Of a DNA stretch of 36,449 bases, positions 19,105-25,655 are shown one piece after another (position 1 is the first letter of the stretch; each line of letters begins with the position of its first letter). The notes under the pieces are model-generated. The model searched no databases and was not told where the DNA came from. It saw nothing but the letters and a program-made list of their open reading frames with translations. Position numbers and translations under genes: made by a program. This DNA comes from an uncultured Bacteroides sp. (GTDB lineage Bacteria; Bacteroidota; Bacteroidia; Bacteroidales; Bacteroidaceae), in contig CALYZE010000022.1 in NCBI GenBank assembly GCA_945607605.1, forward strand, positions 1-36,449, given 5' to 3'.

Positions 19105-20172
19105 TCATTGATTGATGATCTCCATTTGTTGTCTCACGCTCTCTTCGTGTATAGCCTCAAACACTTTTTTTATAAATTCGGCATCCATGCCGCAAAGGGC
19201 ACCTTGCGATCCGCGCTTCTCAAGAATCTCGTTGTAGCGTCCGGTTTGGAGGATGGTCATGTCATGTTCTTTTTTGTACGTGCCGATTTCACGGGCTACA
19301 CGCATGCGTTTGGATAACTCTTGAATCAGGTTGTTGTCACATTCATCAATCTGCTTGCGCAATTGGCTGAGACTTTCCGTGCTTTGTGTTTCCTTGCGAA
19401 TGACAAGCAGGTTGAGAATATAGTCGAGTACATCGGGAGTCACTTGCTGGGCAGCATCACTCCATGCACAGTCGGGGTTGCAATGACTTTCGATAATCAG
19501 CCCATTGAAGCCCAGATCCATGGCCTGCTGAGAGAGGGAAGCAATGAATTCGCGTTTCCCACCGATGTGGCTTGGGTCACAAATGATGGGCAGATTAGGA
19601 ATGCGGCGGCGCAATTCGATGGGGATGTGCCATTGGGGCAAATTACGGTATATCTTCCGGTCGTAGCTACTGAAACCACGATGAATCACACCCAGACGCT
19701 TCAGTCCGGCGTTGTTGATACGTTCCAAAGCACCAATCCACAATTCGAGGTCCGGGTTTACCGGGTTCTTTATAAATACGGGAATATCTACGCCTTTCAA
19801 GGCATCGGCAATTTCCTGTACGGCAAAGGGGTTGGCTGTGGTACGTGCACCTACCCAAAGAATGTCTATATCTGCTTTCAAGCATTCATACACATGCTTT
19901 GCGGTGGCTACTTCGGTAGAGGTATACATACCTGTTTCCTTCTTCACCTGCTTTAACCAGGAAAGTCCTTCTACACCGATTCCTTCGAATCCACCGGGTT
20001 TTGTACGCGGCTTCCAGATGCCGGCACGAAATATTTTCAACCCTTTGTCTGCCAATTGTTTGGCGGTGCTCATAACTTGTTCTTCTGTTTCGGCACTGCA
20101 AGGGCCTGCAATGATCAACGGGCGTTTATTCTCTACGCCGGGAAGGATGATGGGTTCTAATTCAAGTTCCAT
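19105..20172 (-). CDS. Bifunctional DAHP synthase / chorismate mutase (type II)
   Basis: This 355-residue fusion covers the first shikimate step and the branch to prephenate. The N-terminal 260 residues are a KDO8P-synthase-like (type I beta) DAHP synthase: GPCSAE (23-28), KPRT (54-57), IHRGFSSYD, CDPSHIGG and IESHCNP. The C-terminal 90 residues (about 263-355) are an AroQ chorismate mutase: LRKQIDECDNNLIQELSKRM, VAREIGTYKKEH, and a terminal helix with EESVRQQ. Fusion of mutase to DAHP synthase is known in Bacteroidetes and lets prephenate feed back on entry to the pathway. An unusual 128-base repeat array lies upstream, between it and the aminotransferase gene. Confidence 0.95.
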   Translation of the reverse strand: MELELEPIILPGVENKRPLIIAGPCSAETEEQVMSTAKQLADKGLKIFRAGIWKPRTKPGGFEGIGVEGLSWLKQVKKETGMYTSTEVATAKHVYECLKADIDILWVGARTTANPFAVQEIADALKGVDIPVFIKNPVNPDLELWIGALERINNAGLKRLGVIHRGFSSYDRKIYRNLPQWHIPIELRRRIPNLPIICDPSHIGGKREFIASLSQQAMDLGFNGLIIESHCNPDCAWSDAAQQVTPDVLDYILNLLVIRKETQSTESLSQLRKQIDECDNNLIQELSKRMRVAREIGTYKKEHDMTILQTGRYNEILEKRGSQGALCGMDAEFIKKVFEAIHEESVRQQMEIINQ

Positions 20173-20226
20173 ATGTTTTGCTTTTTAGTTTTAAATACGT
20201 TATGCGATAGTTATTCTTCATTCTTT

Positions 20227-20355
20227 CTTGTGTTTCTTACTTTGAAACGAAGTGTTCCTTCTAATAGAACAGTTTGTTTCTTCCTAATGAAACGGTTTGT
20301 TTCTCTTAATAGAACAGTGTGTTCCTTCTAATGAGAACAGTTTGTTCTTCTTAAC
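20227..20355 (-). repeat. Array of five 22-23-bp units with inverted-repeat cores
   Basis: On the minus strand five head-to-tail units follow each other without gaps: 20338-20316, 20315-20294, 20293-20271, 20270-20249 and 20248-20227. A partial copy (20355-20339) overlaps the aminotransferase stop codon. Unit core is about GTTCTATTAGAAGGAACA. Units 1 and 4 have GTTC/GAAC arms; units 3 and 5 have GTTTC/GAAAC arms, so both arms changed together. Unit 2 is imperfect. The array fills most of the gap before the DAHP synthase gene. Its role is unknown. Confidence 0.8.
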
Positions 20356-21535
20356 CCATTACTTCCTTGATGCGCTTCAGTGCTTCCGCCAGTTTGTCTT
20401 CCTTGCAACAAAGAGAAATACGGATGTATCTTTTTCCGTTGCTTCCAAAGATGAATCCCGGTGTGAGGAAAACCCTTGCTTCCTGAAGTATACGTTCGGT
20501 CAGCTCTTCAACTTCGGCACAGCTATCGGGTATTTTCCCCCAGAGAAACATGCCTACTTGGGTGTCATCATAGGTACATCCCAACGCATGCATAATTTCA
20601 CCGGCCAACTGTCGGCGGTTGCGATAATTCCGGTTGTTGCCGTCATACCACTCTTTTTCGGCTTCCAAGGCTTTGGTGGCAGCCAATTGCATGGCGCGGA
20701 ACATGCCACTGTCAATGTTGCTCTTTACTTTCAATATCCATTGCACGAAATCAGCGTTGGAGGCAAGCATGCCGATACGCCAGCCCGGCATGTTGTGGCT
20801 CTTGCTCATAGAGTTGAATTCGATGCAGCAATCTTTGGCTCCCGGCACACTGAGTATACTGAGGGGGCGTTCGTTTAGAATAAAGCTGTACGGATTGTCG
20901 TTAACGATGACAAGGTCTTTGCGACGGGCGAAGTCCACTAATTTGCGGTAAAGCTCCGGGGTGGCATTGGCTCCGGTGGGCATGTTGGGATAGTTGGTCC
21001 ACATCAGCTTGACACGGCTCATGTCCATCTTCTCCAGCTCATCAAAGTCGGGCATCCAGCCGTTTTCTTCTTTCAGATCGTAAGGAACCACTTCAGCACC
21101 CAGTATCTTGCTCAACGAAGTATAGGTAGGGTAGCCGGGATTGGGCACCAACACCTGTTCGCCGGGATTGACAAAAGCCAAAGTTACGTGCAGGATGCCT
21201 TCTTTGGAACCGATGAGTGGCTGTACTTCCGTATTCGGATTCAGTTCCACCTCGTACCATTTCTTGTACCAATGGGCAAAACTGCACCGTAGTTCGGGAA
21301 TGCCTATATAGGGTTGGTAGCCATGCCCATTAGGATTGCGGGCCGCTTCACAAAGCGTTTCAATGGTGCTTTCGGAAGGTGGCATATCGGGGCTGCCGAT
21401 ACCGAGGCTGATGACATCTTTGCCTTCAGCATTCATTTGCGCTACTTCTTTCAGCTTTTTAGAGAAGTAGTATTCGCTGACGCTTGCCAGGCGGTCGGCA
21501 GGTTTGATTTTAGATCGTTGATTTTCCATCTTCAT
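20351..21535 (-). CDS. Class I/II pyridoxal-phosphate aminotransferase (probably aromatic amino acid)
   Basis: This 394-residue fold-type I aminotransferase has the PLP-binding Lys245 in NSMSKSHNMPGWRIG, NPGYPTY for the phosphate/ring region, and NYPNMPTGA with the conserved Asn. By sequence it belongs to the broad aspartate/LL-diaminopimelate group. Its position between pheA and DAHP synthase/chorismate mutase points to amination of phenylpyruvate and 4-hydroxyphenylpyruvate to Phe and Tyr. The start overlaps the end of pheA by 26 bases (or 20 if Met3 is used), so the two are translationally coupled. Substrate specificity is inferred from context only. Confidence 0.88.
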   Translation of the reverse strand: MKMENQRSKIKPADRLASVSEYYFSKKLKEVAQMNAEGKDVISLGIGSPDMPPSESTIETLCEAARNPNGHGYQPYIGIPELRCSFAHWYKKWYEVELNPNTEVQPLIGSKEGILHVTLAFVNPGEQVLVPNPGYPTYTSLSKILGAEVVPYDLKEENGWMPDFDELEKMDMSRVKLMWTNYPNMPTGANATPELYRKLVDFARRKDLVIVNDNPYSFILNERPLSILSVPGAKDCCIEFNSMSKSHNMPGWRIGMLASNADFVQWILKVKSNIDSGMFRAMQLAATKALEAEKEWYDGNNRNYRNRRQLAGEIMHALGCTYDDTQVGMFLWGKIPDSCAEVEELTERILQEARVFLTPGFIFGSNGKRYIRISLCCKEDKLAEALKRIKEVMG

Positions 21536-22358
21536 ATTCTCCTAATATTTTAAGTTCTTTGGTCAGCGGGGTAATTGCAACAATGGATTGTTTATACCTC
21601 AATACATTGTCGAAAACAACATCCACATAAAATTGATATTCCCATTCACGTCCTATAATGGGGAGCGACTGTATCTTTGTCAGGTTGATGTTGTAGAAAG
21701 ATAAGATGGACAGTACTTGTGAAAGGCTTCCCTCGGTATGCGGAAGAGTGAATACCATGCTGGCCTTGTTGATGGCTTTCTGGCGGTGGCGGTTCAGCTC
21801 GTCCACTTGCCAGGGATCGGCCACCACTAAAAAACGGGTAAAGTTATGTTTGTTGGTTTCGATTCCTTCTTGTAGCACTTTCATTCCATACCGTTCGGCG
21901 GCAGCTTTGGAGCAGATGGCGGCATGTCCCTTCAGATTCTCTTTCTTTATGATTTCGGCGCTCAAAGCCGTATCTTCTGCTTCTACGACCTTAATCTTTG
22001 GGTGTTGACCAAGGAATTCACGGCATTGCATCAAGGCGATGGGGTGGGAGTTGACTTCTGTAATGTCTTCCCAGGTTTCTTCGGGCAGGCAAACAAAACT
22101 GTGAGAGATGCGTAATTTATATTCTCCTACGATTTGTATCCCACTCTGGCGCAACAACTCATTGTTGTGCAACAGGCTGCCTGCAATCGTGTTTTCTATC
22201 GCCAACATGCCTATCGTTTGATTGTCTTTCTTTACGGCCGCAAACACATCTTCAAAGTTGGCGCAACAGATTAACTCTATGTCTTCTCCTTCGAAATACT
22301 TGTGTGCGGCGATGTCGTGATATGAGCCTAATGTTCCTTGAATGGCTACCTTTTTCAT
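21510..22358 (-). CDS. pheA: Prephenate dehydratase with ACT domain
   Basis: PheA converts prephenate to phenylpyruvate. The 282-residue protein has a catalytic domain (about 1-185) with GTLGSYHDIAA, the AIENTIAGSLLHNN loop and the TRF motif (174-176) that carries the catalytic Thr. A C-terminal ACT domain follows (about 198-275), the usual site of Phe feedback; the motif usually written GALV appears here as GSLS, and ESRP as IQSLP, so allosteric tuning may differ. There is no fused chorismate mutase. It is the first structural gene of the aromatic operon, and its ATG lies 25 bases after the attenuator terminator. Confidence 0.95.
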   Translation of the reverse strand: MKKVAIQGTLGSYHDIAAHKYFEGEDIELICCANFEDVFAAVKKDNQTIGMLAIENTIAGSLLHNNELLRQSGIQIVGEYKLRISHSFVCLPEETWEDITEVNSHPIALMQCREFLGQHPKIKVVEAEDTALSAEIIKKENLKGHAAICSKAAAERYGMKVLQEGIETNKHNFTRFLVVADPWQVDELNRHRQKAINKASMVFTLPHTEGSLSQVLSILSFYNINLTKIQSLPIIGREWEYQFYVDVVFDNVLRYKQSIVAITPLTKELKILGEYEDGKSTI

Positions 22359-22383
22359 GATCTATTTTCGTTAGTTATGCTAC

Positions 22384-22418
22384 AAAAAAATCCCGCGTCC
22401 ATAGGATGGAGCGGGATT
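22384..22418 (-). terminator. Attenuator terminator upstream of pheA
   Basis: On the minus strand AATCCCGC (22418-22411) pairs with GCGGGATT (22396-22389) and TCCAT (22410-22406) with ATGGA (22402-22398), giving 13 bp with one bulged C and a CCT loop, then a run of T to 22384. It sits inside the pheA leader, before the gene rather than after one. The 5' arm is also complementary to leader codons 21-23 (GAGCGGGA at 22488-22481), which offers a competing antiterminator. Confidence 0.88.
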
Positions 22419-22422
22419 CAGT

Positions 22423-22528
22423 ATATTACTTCGTTCTCTCTTCAGTTCTTAAGCATCACTGTCACTTGATACATACAAACTCCCGCTCTACTTTCTGGCT
22501 AAAGTAAAAGTAAAAAAAGAAGTAATAT
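22423..22528 (-). promoter_or_regulatory. Attenuator pairing segments of the aromatic operon leader
   Basis: Two pairings can be read directly on the minus strand. First, ATATTACTTC (22528-22519, leader codons 7-10) is perfectly complementary to GAAGTAATAT (22432-22423), just before the terminator, over 10 bp. Second, GAGCGGGA (22488-22481, codons 21-23) is perfectly complementary to TCCCGCTC (22416-22409), the 5' arm of the terminator, over 8 bp. When the first forms, it traps the second's left arm in its loop and leaves the terminator free. A ribosome stalled on the aromatic codons blocks the first and frees the second. Confidence 0.8.
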
Positions 22529-22548
22529 GCATAAGTAAATGATTTCAT
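22462..22548 (-). CDS. Phe/Tyr leader peptide of the aromatic operon attenuator
   Basis: This is a 28-codon ORF on the minus strand, ATG at 22548-22546 and TGA at 22464-22462. Residues 4-16 read FTYAYYFFFYFYF, so 11 of 13 are Phe or Tyr; over the whole peptide 7 Phe and 5 Tyr make 12 of 28. It lies about 30 bases after a TACTTTTG promoter element and ends 44 bases before the start of a terminator stem that precedes pheA. The composition, position and mutually exclusive pairings are those of a ribosome-stalling leader peptide. It has no expected function as a protein; its translation rate would report Phe- and Tyr-tRNA charging. Confidence 0.88.
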   Translation of the reverse strand: MKSFTYAYYFFFYFYFSQKVEREFVCIK

Positions 22549-22578
22549 ACTTATATTCTCTGTTTTTGAATAATGCGA

Positions 22579-22612
22579 CAAAAGTAATGCTTTTCTTTTA
22601 TATACAAGCAAA
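22579..22612 (-). promoter_or_regulatory. Promoter of the aromatic amino acid operon
   Basis: The minus strand has TACTTTTG (22579-22586), an exact TAnnTTTG. Upstream are TTG at 22605-22607 (18-base spacer) and TTTG at 22609-22612 (22-base spacer), either of which could serve as the -33 element. It would start a transcript just ahead of the leader peptide ATG at 22548. The 301-base gap between pheA and the TPR gene holds this promoter, the leader peptide and the attenuator; the first 45 bases after the TPR stop show nothing else clear. Confidence 0.6.
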
Positions 22613-22659
22613 AAACTATATTTTTTTTACGGTTAGTAACTATTTTACTGTTTTGTGGT

Positions 22660-23619
22660 TTATAACCCTAATACATTGCCGGTAGTTCCTCCCGGTTGGT
22701 TGCCATATTGTCCGTCGAAACTTTGTACGTCTTTCGGGTTGAGTCTCAACCCCTGTTTCATGTCTTCTACAGAACCTTCCTTGTCGCCGTTCAGCAGTTT
22801 GGCTCGACCCCGTTCATGATAGGCTTTTGCAAAGTTGGGATTCAACTCGATGGCTTCATCAAAGAGAGCGATGGCTTCGGTCAGCTTCTTTTGCGTGATG
22901 TATAGCTGTCCTAAATAAAGAAATGCTTGTTCATTAAATGGATTGAGTTCCGTGACATTGAGGTAATCTTTTTCAGCTTCTTCCTCAGAATGGGTGGCTT
23001 CCTTTATTTTGCCACGCAACAGAAGGGCACTTTCATCTTCTGAATTTTGTGCCAGAATGGCATCGATGTCTTCCATGGCTTCTTTGTATTGCTGCATCTT
23101 GATCAATGCTTCTGCACGAAGTAGCCGGGCTTCGATAAAATCATCTTGCAACACGATGGCCTTTGTGAGGTGGGCAATGCTCATAATGCCTTCTCCTTGG
23201 CTGTGATCTGCTTTGCCAAGCAAGTAGTGTGCTAAAGCGTTGCCTTCTTCAAGTTCAACGGCTTTCTTAGCAGCTGCGGCCATGGCAGGATACTCTTCTT
23301 GCATGTAGCAAAGATTGGCAAGGGAGAGGTAGGTGGAAGTATGTGCCGGCTCAAGGGCAATCATACGTTCCAACAAGTTGCGGCCTTCATCCATCATGCC
23401 GGTTTGGATGTAAATTTGGGCCAGATAACCCATCGTTTCGAAATCTTCTTGCAACGCAAGAGCTTCTGTAAAGCATTTGATGGCATAGTCTGCACGTCCC
23501 ATACGCTGTGCACGCATGCCGTCATATTTAAATATTTCAAAATTCTTTTGGTTGTTTTTTAGTTTGTCATCTGCCGAGTTTTCTGACTTACCGGAGAAGA
23601 AAGACTTGAGGAATCCCAT
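22660..23619 (-). CDS. Tetratricopeptide repeat protein
   Basis: This 319-residue protein is made almost wholly of TPR helices, about seven repeats from residue 30 to 300 (for example EAIALFDEAIELNPNFAKAYHERGRAKLLNGD). The N-terminus (MGFLKSFFSGKSENSADDKL) has no clear signal peptide, so it is probably cytoplasmic. TPR proteins mediate protein contacts; no partner can be named. The start at 23619 is preferred over the frame's upper limit (23700), because a promoter-like TACTTTTG lies at 23698-23705. A C-terminal Gly/Gln-rich tail follows the last repeat. Confidence 0.85.
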   Translation of the reverse strand: MGFLKSFFSGKSENSADDKLKNNQKNFEIFKYDGMRAQRMGRADYAIKCFTEALALQEDFETMGYLAQIYIQTGMMDEGRNLLERMIALEPAHTSTYLSLANLCYMQEEYPAMAAAAKKAVELEEGNALAHYLLGKADHSQGEGIMSIAHLTKAIVLQDDFIEARLLRAEALIKMQQYKEAMEDIDAILAQNSEDESALLLRGKIKEATHSEEEAEKDYLNVTELNPFNEQAFLYLGQLYITQKKLTEAIALFDEAIELNPNFAKAYHERGRAKLLNGDKEGSVEDMKQGLRLNPKDVQSFDGQYGNQPGGTTGNVLGL

Positions 23620-23655
23620 AGTGCGTAAATTAAGAATTAAATGGTAAATAGTAAA

Positions 23656-23686
23656 AAGGAGAAGAGGTGAGAGACTGCTCCTCCTT
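23656..23686 (-). terminator. Hairpin with T tail downstream of recQ
   Basis: On the minus strand AAGGAGGAG (23686-23678) pairs with CTTCTCCTT (23664-23656), 9 bp with one wobble, followed by TTTACTATTT. It lies 24 bases after the recQ stop, as a recQ terminator would, but also downstream of the only promoter-like element seen for the TPR gene. Confidence 0.45.
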
Positions 23687-23697
23687 GCTTTTAGGGG

Positions 23698-23705
23698 CAA
23701 AAGTA
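23698..23705 (-). promoter_or_regulatory. -7 element ahead of the TPR gene
   Basis: The minus strand reads TACTTTTG, an exact TAnnTTTG, just after the recQ stop codon and about 80 bases before the TPR start at 23619. No TTTG lies at the right distance upstream. The recQ 3' terminator hairpin follows directly, so whether this promoter is used is uncertain. Confidence 0.35.
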
Positions 23706-23710
23706 CTAAT

Positions 23711-25609
23711 TTATTTTTTGATTTGCAGCATTCCGTTCACAGCAATTACCTTGTTCTCATCGAGTAACCGGTGGAGAGCCTCTGTGAGATCTTCTTTTTC
23801 AACCGGTATGTGTTCGGCCAAAGCTGTTGGGGTCATGGTTTGTCCGGACAGAGTTTGCAGGATCTGTTCAGCCAGTTCTTTGGTAGAGGTGCGGTCGGAA
23901 TTCTTCTGGTTTCTTAAACGGATGCAAGTGTCACATTCTCCGCAGTTATGCTCATTGGATTCTCCGAAATAATGCAACAACATGCGGCTGCGGCATACGG
24001 TGTCATTGGTTACATAATCCAACATGGCCTCAATGCGCTTCTCGTAACGCTCTTTGCGCTCTTCATATACACTAGGCAAAATTTGTAGATGATGCCTTTC
24101 TACCCGTTCGCGTGTATATATAATGAAAGGAGTCTTTTTACGCGGAACATAGCTTATGATTCGCAACTTGGCAAGGCGGATGAGCAGTTCGTATATTTGT
24201 CTGCGAGTCAGGCCGGTGCGTGTAGCGAGTGATTCTTCGTTGATAAAGGCGTAGTCAGTGAACAAGCCCGTATAGGAGCGGAGGATGGTTTGGATTAACG
24301 TATCCATGTCTTCACCCAATTCCCTCAGTTTGTAGAGTTCGTCCCGATGTACGGAGAATCTTAGCCTCGAGGCATTGTCTTGTTCATCGGTATATTCCAG
24401 GTAACCGGCTTGTGTCAATATCTTCAGCGCACTGTCTACCGGAACAGGGAAGTATTTAAATTTTCGGCAGAAATCTTCGATGTTAAATTCGCGTATGCAA
24501 TCTTGTCCGTCGCCCATGGCCATCTGATAGTAGTATTGCAGATGTTCATAGACTTGCTTGATATACTCCTTCTCCGGAAAAGTATCAGGCATACGCTTGT
24601 GGAGTGTGGTTTGGTCTGATTTGGAATAGAGAATGACCGCATAGGCTTTCTCTCCGTCACGTCCGGCACGTCCGGCTTCCTGGAAATAAGCTTCTATGGA
24701 ATCGGGCAAGTCCAAATGGATCACGATGCGTACATCCGGTTTATCAATGCCCATACCAAAGGCATTGGTTGCTACGATGACACGACTTTCACCGGTTTGC
24801 CAACGCTGCTGGCGGAGGTCTTTGGTGGCGTCATCCAAACCTGCATGATAAAAGTCGGCAGTGATGCCTTCGTTGTGTAGTAATTCGGTAATCTCTTTCG
24901 TGCGGCGGCGGTTGCGTACGTAGATGATGGCACTGCCGGGCATACGACGTAAAATATGCAGCAGCTCTCCTGTTTTATTCTCTGTTTTGCGAATGATGTA
25001 AGCAAGATTCTTACGCTCGAAACTCATCTTGAACACGTTCTCCTCTTGGAAACGGAGACGCATTTGGATGTCTTTCACCACTTCCGGAGTAGCAGTGGCT
25101 GTCAGGGCGAGTACAGGTACCCCCGGTAATAACTCACGTATTTCGGCAATTTTGAGGTAAGCCGGACGAAAATCATAACCCCATTGTGAGATGCAATGGC
25201 TTTCATCAACCGTAATCATACTGATTTTCATCTTCAGCAATTTGGCGCGGAAGATTTCAGTGTTCAGTCGTTCGGGAGAGATATAGAGAAATTTGTAGTT
25301 GCCGAAGATGCAGTTCTCAAGAGTGATAATGATCTCCTGCCGACTCATGCCGGAATAGATGGCAAGTGCTTTGATCCCTCGGCTTTTGAGATTTTGCACC
25401 TGGTCTTTCATCAAAGCAATCAGGGGAGTAATCACCAAGCAAAGCCCGTCTTTGGCAAGTGCGGGCACCTGAAAAGTGATGGATTTTCCACCACCGGTAG
25501 GCATGAGCCCCAAGGTATCTTTACCATCGCCAATACTGTGGATGATCTCTTCCTGAATGCCTCGGAAGTGATCATATCCCCAATATTGCTTTAAAATCTC
25601 TTGGTACAT
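23711..25609 (-). CDS. recQ: RecQ family ATP-dependent DNA helicase (no HRDC domain)
   Basis: This 632-residue 3'-5' helicase acts in recombination and fork repair. Walker A is GGGKS (39-43), the DESH box 135-138, motif III ALTATATPEV, and motifs V-VI are VATNAFGMGIDKPDVR and QEAGRAGRDG. A RecQ C-terminal winged-helix region follows, with a Cys cluster (CRSRMLLHYFGE...CGECDTC, about 537-560) likely to bind zinc. The tail after the cluster is a short helical/winged domain instead of the HRDC domain found in E. coli RecQ. Bacteroides often encode more than one RecQ, so this may be the shorter paralogue. recJ lies 44 bases upstream in the same direction. Confidence 0.93.
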   Translation of the reverse strand: MYQEILKQYWGYDHFRGIQEEIIHSIGDGKDTLGLMPTGGGKSITFQVPALAKDGLCLVITPLIALMKDQVQNLKSRGIKALAIYSGMSRQEIIITLENCIFGNYKFLYISPERLNTEIFRAKLLKMKISMITVDESHCISQWGYDFRPAYLKIAEIRELLPGVPVLALTATATPEVVKDIQMRLRFQEENVFKMSFERKNLAYIIRKTENKTGELLHILRRMPGSAIIYVRNRRRTKEITELLHNEGITADFYHAGLDDATKDLRQQRWQTGESRVIVATNAFGMGIDKPDVRIVIHLDLPDSIEAYFQEAGRAGRDGEKAYAVILYSKSDQTTLHKRMPDTFPEKEYIKQVYEHLQYYYQMAMGDGQDCIREFNIEDFCRKFKYFPVPVDSALKILTQAGYLEYTDEQDNASRLRFSVHRDELYKLRELGEDMDTLIQTILRSYTGLFTDYAFINEESLATRTGLTRRQIYELLIRLAKLRIISYVPRKKTPFIIYTRERVERHHLQILPSVYEERKERYEKRIEAMLDYVTNDTVCRSRMLLHYFGESNEHNCGECDTCIRLRNQKNSDRTSTKELAEQILQTLSGQTMTPTALAEHIPVEKEDLTEALHRLLDENKVIAVNGMLQIKK

Positions 25610-25618
25610 AATGTAGAG

Positions 25619-25655
25619 GGTGATAAAGGGATAGAATGATTTATCACCTTTTTTT
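25619..25655 (+). terminator. Terminator-like hairpin oriented against recJ-recQ
   Basis: A 9-bp perfect stem (GGTGATAAA at 25619-25627, TTTATCACC at 25640-25648) is followed on the plus strand by seven T. Both flanking genes run on the minus strand, so the T tail would stop transcription entering recJ antisense. On the coding strand the tail lies before the hairpin, so it would not be an intrinsic terminator there. Confidence 0.6.

Noticed and set aside
19321-19956. Long plus-strand ORF (211 codons) inside the DAHP synthase/mutase gene
   Set aside because: It is the antisense of a clearly conserved enzyme and its translation has no recognisable domain, start context or promoter.
20227-20355. 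CRISPR array in the regular repeats
   Set aside because: The units abut with no unique spacers, are only 22-23 bp, and no cas gene is in the window.
20297-20878. Plus-strand ORF of 193 codons antisense to the aminotransferase gene
   Set aside because: It spans the repeat array and the antisense of a conserved enzyme; the product looks random.
22384-22418. Terminator of the TPR gene or a plain intergenic terminator
   Set aside because: It lies 240 bases after the TPR stop, downstream of a new promoter and leader ORF and 25 bases before pheA, so attenuation explains it better.
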